Source of the DNA: Zymobacter sp047495495
GTDB taxonomy: Bacteria > Pseudomonadota > Gammaproteobacteria > Pseudomonadales > Halomonadaceae
NCBI RefSeq assembly: GCF_047495495.1
Contig: NZ_CP179930.1
Span: 1,798,001 to 1,862,000, forward strand
Direction: 5' to 3'
DNA: 64,000 nt
Shown here: positions 35,757-43,322 of the stretch, piece by piece
Position numbering within the stretch: position 1 is the first letter of the stretch
Layout of the letters: each line of letters opens with the position of its first letter
Translations under genes and position numbers: made by a program
The notes under the pieces: generated by a model
What the model saw: the letters and a program-made list of their open reading frames with translations, nothing else
What the model was told of the DNA's origin: nothing
Databases searched by the model: none

Positions 35757-35870
35757 CAATACATTTCTAATCCACTTCTAATAGATGTTTAGTACACTTG
35801 TAATACACTTGTAATACACTTGTAGTCTACTTGTAATACACTTGTAGTCTACTTCTAATACACTTTTTTT
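35757..35870. repeat. Helically phased 11-12-bp repeats upstream of mobC
   Basis: About ten units of the type CACTTGTAATA, spaced 11-12 bp, some degenerate (CACTTCTAATA, CACTTGTAGTCT), ending in TTTTTT. One-turn spacing suggests cooperative protein binding, most simply by MobC or a relaxosome component or a repressor of the mob operon. Confidence 0.75.
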
Positions 35871-35887
35871 ATTGCTTTCAACATAGT

Positions 35888-36069
35888 GAAGTGATGCGTT
35901 AGCTATCACTTCTTAGGGGTTAAACAGACTGCGTTAGCTGTCTGTTTTGAGCTACACAAGTAGCTCATGTGACGCCTGTAGGCGTCACAAATGGGTCAAG
36001 GGTGGAACCCTTGCGAGCATCCATACGTCAATGAAGCGGAGCGAAATTGTACGTATGGATTATGCTCGC
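35888..36069. other. oriT: Candidate origin of transfer: cluster of six hairpins
   Basis: Six perfect or near-perfect stem-loops in 182 bp: 35888-35912 (8 bp), 35922-35947 (8 bp), 35949-35966 (7 bp), 35968-35989 (9 bp), 35997-36013 (7 bp) and 36013-36069 (16 bp with a bulge). The first two share the loop GCGTTAGCT although their stems differ. Position between divergent mobC and the DotA/TraY gene, beside phased repeats, is typical of oriT; the nic site is not identified. Confidence 0.6.
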
Positions 36070-36129
36070 TTATATAACTTTTATTAATAATATTATATCA
36101 CAGAAATTAAAAAAAACAGATTTATATGT

Positions 36130-36135
36130 TATAAT
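36130..36135 (+). promoter_or_regulatory. Promoter -10 of the DotA/TraY gene
   Basis: TATAAT in TTTATATGTTATAATATATA, nearly identical to the block before the 20349 gene. Confidence 0.6.
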
Positions 36136-36182
36136 ATATATGTCAAAAATGATAAATAAAATAATAATAGAGGGGTGTAAAT

Positions 36183-38492
36183 ATGAGTGATATGAGTTCT
36201 ACATTATCTAATAGTAATGATATATTTTCATTCAACATTGATAATATAACAAATGATCCTGTAGGTGGATTTAAAAAGACTCTCGAGCTAATGTTCGGGA
36301 ATTGGATTTATGGCGGGAGTGACGTTAGTCTATTCACAGAAATTGGAAGCTATTTTAATTCAATAGCCATGATTTTGATTTCTGTAATAGCTTCTTATTA
36401 TGTTATTTTTAATGTAGTTAAAGTAATGCAAAAAGGAAGTATAAACGACACTCTAACTTACTTAGTGATGAAATTTTTAATAATGTCAGTGTTATTAGCT
36501 CCGATACCTTTTAACAACAAAACAGGGATTTCTGTTATACAATATAGTGTTGTTAATCTTGCAAAAATGGGGAGCAACATTGCTGATAAACTGGGTTATA
36601 AAATATCATCAAATTTAACTCAGATTAGTTTCGATAGTGCTTCAGCATCTGCTAGTTTTGATAATTCAAGAAAATTATTAAATATAGCATATTGCAATTC
36701 TGGTTTAGATAAAAATAACGAACAAAGAAAGAGTATGTTTTATTATTATAAAAGCAATGTGTATACAAACTCATCTAGTTTAATGAGTGTGTATGATGGA
36801 TCAGGAACAGTCCAATTTGGCTTATCCGGTGGAATTTGTGGAAGCTTTTCGGCTAACAAATCTGATTTAGAAACTACAGATGATATTAAAAATGTTAATA
36901 AAGGAATTCTAGAATTAAACACACGATACTTAGACAGAATTTATAATGACATTATTATAAAATCATGGGATTATTCTAAAGACGATTTTGAAAATGCATT
37001 AATGCAATTAGATAAAGGAAATAATACAGGGTCGTTAAAAGTTTTAGATAACTCAAAAAATGCGTTCTTAAAAATAATCAATGATTACAATCGCGATTAT
37101 AATACAAAAGTTGTTAACTCATTAAATTCTAAAGCATCTAATAAAGAATCACCAATGATTTTTTCAATAAAAGATGGTGAAATTGTAGGTCAAATGAAAG
37201 AAGATTTTTATAAAAAAAGCGGTTGGATGTATTTATCAAGCGAATATAAAAACATGTCGTCTTCTTTTGCACAAAAACAAAAAATATCTGACAGCTTTAT
37301 AAATTCTCTTATTTTTGCTAATCCAAATGGTTGTCGTGACGAACAAGGTTTATTCGCATATTTGTTCAGTGATGGAAAAAGTTGTAGGTATGATCATGAA
37401 TTTAAAAAAGCGGAAATCATCATAGATGAAACAAACAAATTGGTTTTACAATCAAATTCAGCGAATGACGTTAAAATGTCGGCAAGTTGTAACAACAAAA
37501 ATTGCGATAAAAATGTACTAGGCTCTTCTACAACTGACTTTATCAGAACATCTTTTTTATCGGCTTCTTCTTCTGACGCTGACAGCTCACTAGGCAGAAA
37601 AGCGTTATCTGCTTTGTCATGGGGAAAAGGCGATGTGTTCATGATGAACGATACAAATAAAGCCCTAGATGGAAAATCGCTACAATTTACTGACGCGATC
37701 GGCACAATTTCAACAATGGGGTTTAGGTTAAAAAGTACAACTTATATCGTAGATGCAATGCTACAGCTTAGTTATGGTGGGGCCTCCTTAGTGGGTGCAA
37801 TTCCATATGTTGGGCCAGCTGGAGAAACGCTCATAAAATACACATTAGACCCAATAAGAATTCTAAACTCGTTTCTCGCAACAACAGCTAACGTCGCTTA
37901 CATTTCAATACCTTTAATGCCTGTGATCATTTTTGTTTTTGCAGTAATTTCATATGTTTTAATAGTGCTAGAAGCGTTTATATGCGCTCCTATAGCGTGT
38001 GCTTTAGGGTGTGTTGACTCAGGTGAAACAATCATAAATCAGAGCTTCCAACGCTTCTTAAACCTCATAATTGCAGTAGTTCTACGCCCATCTCTCACAG
38101 TCGTAGCGCTACTGATTTCGATTATGATGTCGAACTGGGCGTTCACGTATTTCAACCAAATGTATTGGTTCGTGATGAGTGACATAGTGAGCAATATTGA
38201 TCTAGGTGGACTTGTTTTCAGCATTATTATGTGGTTTTTATTAAGTTATTCAATATTAAATAGCTGTTTCAAAATCATGATTAACTTTCCGGACAATTGT
38301 TTGGAATGGATCGCAGGGGGCTTGAACAGAAAATTTGGCAACGATTTAGACAACGAAATGCTTTCTTCTATTCAGCAGAATGTTAGCGGAACAGCGATAG
38401 AAAAAGGCATTGTACAGAAAGCAGGATCAATTAGAGAAAATAGAATTAAAAAGAAAGATGAGAGCAATAGCTCAAAAATCAGAAAACATTGA
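36183..38492 (+). CDS. traY: DotA/TraY-family inner-membrane protein (type IVB conjugation)
   Basis: 769 residues. N-terminal TM (IAMILISVIASYYVIFNVVKV, about 60-80) and the family segment VLLAPIPFNNKTGISVIQYS (about 103-122) with NLAKMGSNIADKLG; a large periplasmic domain (about 135-500); then a C-terminal TM cluster with IPLMPVIIFVFAVISYVLIV and LEAFICAPIACALG, followed by more TMs to about 710. This is the DotA/TraY layout of Dot/Icm and IncI systems. All other type IVB genes are absent, so it probably works with a helper machine. A VirB6/TrbL protein is the alternative, less fitting by topology. Confidence 0.8.
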   Translation: MSDMSSTLSNSNDIFSFNIDNITNDPVGGFKKTLELMFGNWIYGGSDVSLFTEIGSYFNSIAMILISVIASYYVIFNVVKVMQKGSINDTLTYLVMKFLIMSVLLAPIPFNNKTGISVIQYSVVNLAKMGSNIADKLGYKISSNLTQISFDSASASASFDNSRKLLNIAYCNSGLDKNNEQRKSMFYYYKSNVYTNSSSLMSVYDGSGTVQFGLSGGICGSFSANKSDLETTDDIKNVNKGILELNTRYLDRIYNDIIIKSWDYSKDDFENALMQLDKGNNTGSLKVLDNSKNAFLKIINDYNRDYNTKVVNSLNSKASNKESPMIFSIKDGEIVGQMKEDFYKKSGWMYLSSEYKNMSSSFAQKQKISDSFINSLIFANPNGCRDEQGLFAYLFSDGKSCRYDHEFKKAEIIIDETNKLVLQSNSANDVKMSASCNNKNCDKNVLGSSTTDFIRTSFLSASSSDADSSLGRKALSALSWGKGDVFMMNDTNKALDGKSLQFTDAIGTISTMGFRLKSTTYIVDAMLQLSYGGASLVGAIPYVGPAGETLIKYTLDPIRILNSFLATTANVAYISIPLMPVIIFVFAVISYVLIVLEAFICAPIACALGCVDSGETIINQSFQRFLNLIIAVVLRPSLTVVALLISIMMSNWAFTYFNQMYWFVMSDIVSNIDLGGLVFSIIMWFLLSYSILNSCFKIMINFPDNCLEWIAGGLNRKFGNDLDNEMLSSIQQNVSGTAIEKGIVQKAGSIRENRIKKKDESNSSKIRKH

Positions 38493-38512
38493 TCACAACC
38501 AAAAGAAACCCC

Positions 38513-38540
38513 AAACCCAGCCCTTAGGGCTGGGTTTTTT
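38513..38540. terminator. Terminator between traY and the integrase
   Basis: AAACCCAGCCC-TTA-GGGCTGGGTTT with T run on the plus strand and A run before; bidirectional between convergent genes. Confidence 0.9.
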
Positions 38541-38563
38541 GTGAGCAATACAAACGTTGTCAT

Positions 38564-40147
38564 TTACTCGTACGAAATCATATCTAAGTATTTTTTCTTG
38601 CTTTTGGGCGTCGGCCCTGCGCTATAAACATCATACGTCAAGTCACCTCTTTCATGCCCAATGATGGATTTTAATGTAGTCGACGGGCAGTCTAGACGCT
38701 CTAACAAGGTAGTAACTGTTTTTCGTATCGAGTGAAATGTATGTTCTCTTCCAAAGCCCATCTCTTTTTTCATACGTCCAAATTTTTTAGATAGATTATC
38801 TGAACGTCTGTTATATTTATTTTTACTGTTGCTTTTTATCAGATATTCATCTTTTGATTCTTTTATCATTCTATCAATGTGTTCTTCAAGATTTTTGTGG
38901 ATAGGAGTTTTTCGAATACCAGCATCGGTTTTCGACTCATCTATATCGAAGCATTTAACACCATCTTCAATAATTATTGAATTTTTATCAAGTCTACAAA
39001 CTTCTTCTATCCTACAACCTGTATACATTGCTATTAAAATCATATCTCTAACATCATAAAAACCTTTTTCTTCTGATTTCTCTAAAAGTTTCACTACATC
39101 ATCTTTATCTAACGCTTTATAACTCATTTTCTTACTTTTGAATGAAAGCTCATGATTTAAAAAAGGGTTAGGTTCTTTTTTAAACTTTTTGATAAAATCT
39201 TTATCATATTTAAATAAATATTTGTAAATAGAACTACATGCCAATAAATATTGCTGTTGTGTTTTTGCTGTTTTATCACTCATACTTTCAATATATTTAA
39301 CGACATTATGAAAGTTTAAATCTAAGTCTTCCTTTTTTATAAAAGAGTTGAAATGTTGTATTTTTGACAACATGGAATCAATCGATCTATCTTTTAGTTC
39401 CTTTACCTCTGTTAAGAATTTTTTATATTTTTTTATTCTCGAATCAGTGAATTCTATTTTAGTTTTGATAAAGTCTTTATTACCATATGATTCATTTATT
39501 GATTTTGTTGCTTTTTCAACAAGTTCTTTATTTTTATCTCTTTGAAATTCTTTCAAAAGCTCATCTTTCATTAAATCAACAGGCAGTACATGTTTTAATG
39601 TATATAATTCATTTACTTTTTCAGCGCTTAATTCATTGTTTTCATTAAGGTTTTCTTTGATATTATTATGGAATAGATCTAATTTTTTCATGTTTTCATG
39701 ATACTTATCTTCTGATTTATCAAATTTTTCTTCTATTTTATCTTTTAGTTCACACATAATGTCAATTGCTTCTGATAGTGTTATTCTTTTATTTTTTGAA
39801 ATAATTTCATCTACTATCTCTTTATTTCTACGTTTTTTAGATGCAATAAGCATCTCGTTTAAAGCAGATTTTATAAATATAAAACTTTCATTCTTATCTA
39901 ACTCAAAACAAGCTATATTTGCCTTTTCACGTTCTTCTTCTATTTTTTTCTTAATTTCAATTAAATATTCAAGCTTTAACGTTTCAGCAGTAGATTTTTT
40001 TCTTGTTTTTAATGATTTTTGAATTTCACGCTTTCCGTTAAAAATGTGACGTACATCTCTTGGTATTGCTATTCTCACATGCCATATCTCATTTCTCTTG
40101 ATCAGATTTTTAGCCACTTTGCAACCCTTGTATAGCAAATATGTCAT
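38564..40147 (-). CDS. int: Tyrosine integrase of element A
   Basis: 527 residues. N-terminal DUF6538-like segment (IKRNEIWHVRIAIPRDVRHIFNGKREIQKSL), a long Lys/Glu-rich middle and a C-terminal catalytic domain: Arg in YTGCRIEEVCRL (about 375), Lys in DESKTDAGIRK, H-x-x-R in HSIRKTVTTLL, His in IIGHERGD and nucleophile Tyr in LTYDVYSAG. It recombines attP with the tRNA-Leu attB. Located 110 bp inside the right att, with arm-type sites in the gap. Confidence 0.92.
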   Translation of the reverse strand: MTYLLYKGCKVAKNLIKRNEIWHVRIAIPRDVRHIFNGKREIQKSLKTRKKSTAETLKLEYLIEIKKKIEEEREKANIACFELDKNESFIFIKSALNEMLIASKKRRNKEIVDEIISKNKRITLSEAIDIMCELKDKIEEKFDKSEDKYHENMKKLDLFHNNIKENLNENNELSAEKVNELYTLKHVLPVDLMKDELLKEFQRDKNKELVEKATKSINESYGNKDFIKTKIEFTDSRIKKYKKFLTEVKELKDRSIDSMLSKIQHFNSFIKKEDLDLNFHNVVKYIESMSDKTAKTQQQYLLACSSIYKYLFKYDKDFIKKFKKEPNPFLNHELSFKSKKMSYKALDKDDVVKLLEKSEEKGFYDVRDMILIAMYTGCRIEEVCRLDKNSIIIEDGVKCFDIDESKTDAGIRKTPIHKNLEEHIDRMIKESKDEYLIKSNSKNKYNRRSDNLSKKFGRMKKEMGFGREHTFHSIRKTVTTLLERLDCPSTTLKSIIGHERGDLTYDVYSAGPTPKSKKKYLDMISYE

Positions 40148-40178
40148 TTTCTATGAGCAGTTGAAAGTACAATACCAG

Positions 40179-40206
40179 TTTGTAGCATATTTTTGTAGCA
40201 AAACAG
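40179..40206 (+). repeat. Right arm-type sites (TGTAGCAAAA)
   Basis: TTTGTAGCAT at 40179-40188 and TTTTTGTAGCAAAACAG at 40190-40206; the latter is identical to 15128-15144 and in the same orientation. They lie between the integrase start and the right att. Confidence 0.7.
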
Positions 40207-40257
40207 CTCTACAGCCCGCTAGATACCGTGTTTTCTAGCCTACAGACGAATGGAAAA

Positions 40258-40278
40258 CGAGTCCCACGCTCGGCACCA
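40258..40278 (+). repeat. attR/attL: Shared att site: right end of element A, left end of prophage B
   Basis: Exact second copy of the 21-bp tRNA-Leu 3' end (compare 15020-15040). The rest of the tRNA is missing here, so this is not a tRNA gene. The prophage integrase starts 160 bp further on, which implies that prophage B also uses this target and that the two elements are in tandem. Confidence 0.85.
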
Positions 40279-40306
40279 TTTTCTATCCTCTGGATAGCCC
40301 TGATTA

Positions 40307-40346
40307 AGCCCGAAGTCGCTAACCATGCAGACTTCGGGCTTTTTTC
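40307..40346 (+). terminator. Terminator just right of the shared att site
   Basis: AGCCCGAAGTC pairs with GACTTCGGGCT, followed by T6. Its placement mirrors the terminator beside the left att. Confidence 0.88.
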
Positions 40347-40439
40347 ATTCCTCCACATTGCCCCTCACTGCCCCCATTACCCTTCCCGTTTATGTATACC
40401 CACGTGTACACTTGTACAGACATACAGGGGTAGGTGTAC

Positions 40440-41708
40440 ATGAAACGATCTCAAATCAAACGACGCCCTTTGGCCGACACAGTTCTTGCCTCTCTCGAAC
40501 CCGAAGAGAGGGACTACCGAGAGCTGGACGGGAACGGTCTGTATTTCCGGGTCAAAAAGAATGGCGCAAAGAGCTGGAACCTTCGATATAAAAAAGCTGA
40601 TGGGAAATGGTCTTGGCTAGGTCTCGGGGGATTTCCTGCCGTATCAGGTAAAGCCGCTCGGCAGAAAGCACAAGAGCTTCAACAGCTGGCAAGCGATGGC
40701 ATCGACCTGTCAAGCTATCGACAGGAACAGAACGCATCGGCCAAACAGGTGTACACGTTCGCCCAGTCAGCAGAAACATGGTTCGAGCGTAAACAACAAA
40801 GCGGTCTATCTAAAGGCACCCTCCGGCAGATGCGCTTGTATCTTGATCGCGACATCTTGCCAGCGCTAGGAAACAAAGACATCACAGCCATTACTCGTGG
40901 TGACTGCGCGGGTGTACAAGCAGCCATCGAATCACGCAATGCTCACGTGATTGCAGGAAAGGTTCGACGATGGGTCTCTCAAATATTCTCTGAGGCAATC
41001 GCACGTGGCCGATGCGAGCTGAACCCCGCATCAGAACTACGCCATATTGCAGAATCAGGGCCACGCACACAGAACTACCCTCACCTGCTGGAGCACGAAC
41101 TGCCAGACTTTTTGAAAGAACTCCGGAATGGCACTGCAAGGATGAGATTTCTGACTACTGCTGCGTTACGCATGGTGCTGATGACGGCTAGTCGCCCCGG
41201 AATGGTCCGGCATGCGGAATGGAAGGAGATAGACCTTTCTCGAGGCCTATGGACGATAGATAAGCAGAAAATGAAAATGAGGAGGGACTTCGTATGCCCC
41301 CTGCCACGTCAGATAGTTGAAACGCTGCGGGAGGTGTACGAATTAAGCAATCGATCGCGCTACGTCTTTCCAGGCATTGGCCACGTTAACTCAATGATGA
41401 GCGAAAACACGATCAACAAAGCCATCGCGACGATCGGCTACAAGGGAAGGATGGTGGGACACGGCTCCAGACATACCGCATCGACACTGCTGCGGGAGCA
41501 TGGCTGGAACCGTGATTATGTGGAGATGCAGCTGGCTCACGTTGAGCCCGGCACTGCTGGCGTCTACAACAAGGCTGCATACGTAGATCAGCGCACGGCA
41601 ATGATGCAGTGGTACGCAGACTATTTAGACGCTTTAGAGGAAGGGTTGTCAGAGGCAAGAAAAAGAAGGTTTGACGATGCGGTGAACGTAGCGCCCTATC
41701 CACTGTGA
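40440..41708 (+). CDS. int: P4-type tyrosine integrase of prophage B
   Basis: 422 residues from ATG 40440, AGGGG upstream. N-terminal DUF4102 arm-binding domain (RELDGNGLYFRVKKNGAKSWNLRY, LGLGGFPAVSGKAARQKAQEL), a core-binding domain (AETWFERKQQSGLSKGTLRQM) and catalytic residues: Arg in MTASRPGMVRHAEW, HGSRHTAS (H-x-x-R-like), His in LAHVEPGT and Tyr in GVYNKAAY. Integrates at tRNA genes. The 3' end overlaps the convergent excisionase gene. Confidence 0.93.
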   Translation: MKRSQIKRRPLADTVLASLEPEERDYRELDGNGLYFRVKKNGAKSWNLRYKKADGKWSWLGLGGFPAVSGKAARQKAQELQQLASDGIDLSSYRQEQNASAKQVYTFAQSAETWFERKQQSGLSKGTLRQMRLYLDRDILPALGNKDITAITRGDCAGVQAAIESRNAHVIAGKVRRWVSQIFSEAIARGRCELNPASELRHIAESGPRTQNYPHLLEHELPDFLKELRNGTARMRFLTTAALRMVLMTASRPGMVRHAEWKEIDLSRGLWTIDKQKMKMRRDFVCPLPRQIVETLREVYELSNRSRYVFPGIGHVNSMMSENTINKAIATIGYKGRMVGHGSRHTASTLLREHGWNRDYVEMQLAHVEPGTAGVYNKAAYVDQRTAMMQWYADYLDALEEGLSEARKRRFDDAVNVAPYPL

Positions 41709-41929
41709 GAAAGAGCTCGTTCCATAATCGCTTCGCTATACGCATAGATATCAGCCAAGCGAAAACGCACAGGAGCCGTACGTCCGGGACTTTCCTTGAA
41801 GCCCTTTGGGCAATCAGGGTCACTGCTCCTACGCCTGTCGAACTCCGAGATACTCAGGCCGCAGATAGACGCGGCCTCTTTCTTGCTCACCTGCACATAT
41901 CGCGGGTCAATCCACTGATTAGCTTTCAT
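41696..41929 (-). CDS. xis: AlpA/excisionase-like DNA-binding protein
   Basis: 77 residues from ATG 41929 (MKANQWIDPRYVQVSKKEAA); GAGG upstream. MerR/AlpA-like winged helix: VSKKEAASICGLSISEFDRRRSS, then a wing with CPKGFKESPGRTAPVRFRLADIYAYSEA. Size, fold and convergent position at the integrase end suggest a recombination-directionality factor. The longer frame to 41974 lacks support. Confidence 0.75.
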   Translation of the reverse strand: MKANQWIDPRYVQVSKKEAASICGLSISEFDRRRSSDPDCPKGFKESPGRTAPVRFRLADIYAYSEAIMERALSHSG

Positions 41930-41948
41930 GTCGCCTCTTCCAAAAAAT

Positions 41949-41998
41949 TGCCCGCATGGGCGGGCCACAGACATAAAAAAAGACGCTCAAGGCGTCTG
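41949..41998 (-). terminator. Two tandem hairpin terminators after the early operon
   Basis: GCCCGC/GCGGGC at about 41950-41965 and AGACGC/GCGTCT at about 41981-41997, each followed by a T run on the minus strand. They separate the phosphatase gene from the excisionase. Confidence 0.75.
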
Positions 41999-42001
41999 GC
42001 G

Positions 42002-42901
42002 TTAGAACAGGTCTTCTATTGGCACGACGGCCATTTTCCCGTTGAACACGCCCCCAAGATCGAGATACCGGACATTGCCTAACCACTCAATGCACTTCGT
42101 TGGCGTGTGCCCCACGATCACGATGTCGATCCCCTCAACGAGTGATGTGTCACGTCGATCAATTCGTGAGCGCCCCCAGATAACCTGCATACGTTCGTGA
42201 TCAGTAAGGCCGTCTGTTTTCCATTCGCTTAGCGGGTCGGCGTGCATGATGCCAGCCGCTCCCTTTGAGGTTTCCACCTCAATGAACAGCGGCAGGCTGC
42301 CGGCAGCGTCGTTAATGAGGTTTCGGCACTCAGTTGGGTCGTCATCAACCAATGCCCACAGCCCGCCATTCCCGATCCAGCAGTCGGCGGCCGGACCATT
42401 CCCTTTAAGCGCTCCGAGCGCCATCGACTCATGATTGCCCATCACAGCGTGAAACCAAGGCTCATATACCAGCTGCAGGCACTCTTTAGAGTTGGGGCCG
42501 CGATCAATCAGGTCGCCCACGCTGAATAGCCGGTCCTTCTCTTTATTGAACCCGACCTTTTCCAAGCAGGCGTTGAGCATGTCTAGGCAGCCGTGGATGT
42601 CGCCGACAACGTAATCGGTTCCGTCGTGATTGATGCCGAACTTCTTGACGCTAGTTATGGCAGGTTTATCGGATTTCGATAAACTCCCTACATCTGGCCG
42701 TTGCTGCTTGGTCATTACACTATCCTTTGTTGGTTTTGGCGGCGGGGGCTTAAATGAATGACGCTCCCGCCTCTTTCGCCTAAGCACTTCTTTTTCTAGG
42801 TCAGCCGCTGCTTTCGGCTTCCCTTCAACGGCAGCCGCAAATGCGAAGGAGGCGGCCAAGGAAAGCGCGGCGTACCCGACCACCTTCAGGGCTTCAATCA
42901 T
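42002..42901 (-). CDS. Membrane-anchored Ser/Thr-type metallophosphatase (lambda phosphatase-like)
   Basis: 299 residues. An N-terminal TM (about 5-25) and basic linker are followed by the phosphoprotein phosphatase domain with all motifs: GDIHG (about 99), GDLIDRG (about 128), GNHE (about 155), His in GIMHADP and GHTP near the end, coordinating two metals. Lambda phosphatase and ApaH relatives remove phosphate from proteins or dinucleotides. The TM anchor is unusual for this group. End of the leftward early operon. Confidence 0.88.
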   Translation of the reverse strand: MIEALKVVGYAALSLAASFAFAAAVEGKPKAAADLEKEVLRRKRRERHSFKPPPPKPTKDSVMTKQQRPDVGSLSKSDKPAITSVKKFGINHDGTDYVVGDIHGCLDMLNACLEKVGFNKEKDRLFSVGDLIDRGPNSKECLQLVYEPWFHAVMGNHESMALGALKGNGPAADCWIGNGGLWALVDDDPTECRNLINDAAGSLPLFIEVETSKGAAGIMHADPLSEWKTDGLTDHERMQVIWGRSRIDRRDTSLVEGIDIVIVGHTPTKCIEWLGNVRYLDLGGVFNGKMAVVPIEDLF

Positions 42902-42935
42902 GCTTGCGCCCCTCTTCTCAGCATTCTTGCTGCAC

Positions 42936-43274
42936 TCATAGCCTCTCCAGCCTCCATGCCGCCGCCCTGCATTCTTCTAAGCTCTTGCTATCAAATAGCG
43001 CCACAGCCTCGCCGTTGTGCCGCCGTGCATAGACGCTGTAGAACTCCCGCTGCACATCGTCCGGCATACAGCCCAGCGGCCATGACTCGACGCCGCCTAC
43101 AAGCCCTATCGTCGATGGCTCCATAGCGCACTCGCGTATCTCGAATCGCACGGCTCGGTGACGACCAAATACCCGTCGGTATATGCGCTCTGCTCGCTTC
43201 ATGCCGCTGGGCTGCCGATGCCTCATAAGACTGTCGATCTGCGGCCGCCAGTAATCGCTCTCGAATATGATCAC
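42936..43274 (-). CDS. Uncharacterised phage protein
   Basis: 112 residues from GTG 43274, preceded by AGGAGG 6 nt upstream, which decides the start over the longer frame. Basic N-terminal region and ending EECRAAAWRLERL. No family recognised. In the leftward operon. Confidence 0.6.
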   Translation of the reverse strand: MIIFESDYWRPQIDSLMRHRQPSGMKRAERIYRRVFGRHRAVRFEIRECAMEPSTIGLVGGVESWPLGCMPDDVQREFYSVYARRHNGEAVALFDSKSLEECRAAAWRLERL

Positions 43275-43295
43275 GCTCACCTCCTGCCAATAAAA

Positions 43296-43322
43296 AAGCG
43301 CCACCCTATTGGATGACGCTAT
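43296..43322 (-). terminator. Imperfect terminator at the end of the methylase gene
   Basis: AGCGTCATCC pairs imperfectly with GGGTGGCGCT, followed on the minus strand by T6; overlaps the last codons of the methylase gene. Confidence 0.6.

Larger units (their letters stand above)
15020..40278. mobile_element. Element A: AT-rich integrative mobilizable element with IncQ-like replicon
   Basis: A 25-kb block, strikingly AT-rich against GC-rich flanks, bounded by identical 21-bp direct repeats of the tRNA-Leu 3' end. It holds an integrase next to the right repeat, matching arm-type sites inside both ends, repC/repA-like genes with iterons, a MOBP relaxase, mobC, a candidate oriT and one DotA/TraY protein. 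It lacks a type IV secretion apparatus, coupling protein and VirB4-like ATPase, so I infer it is mobilizable, not self-transmissible. Confidence 0.85.

Noticed and set aside
36183..38492. VirB6/TrbL-type protein of a type IVA system
   Set aside because: The topology and conserved segments fit DotA/TraY better, though by eye only.
40258..40278. Second tRNA-Leu
   Set aside because: Only the last 21 nt are present, so it is an att copy.
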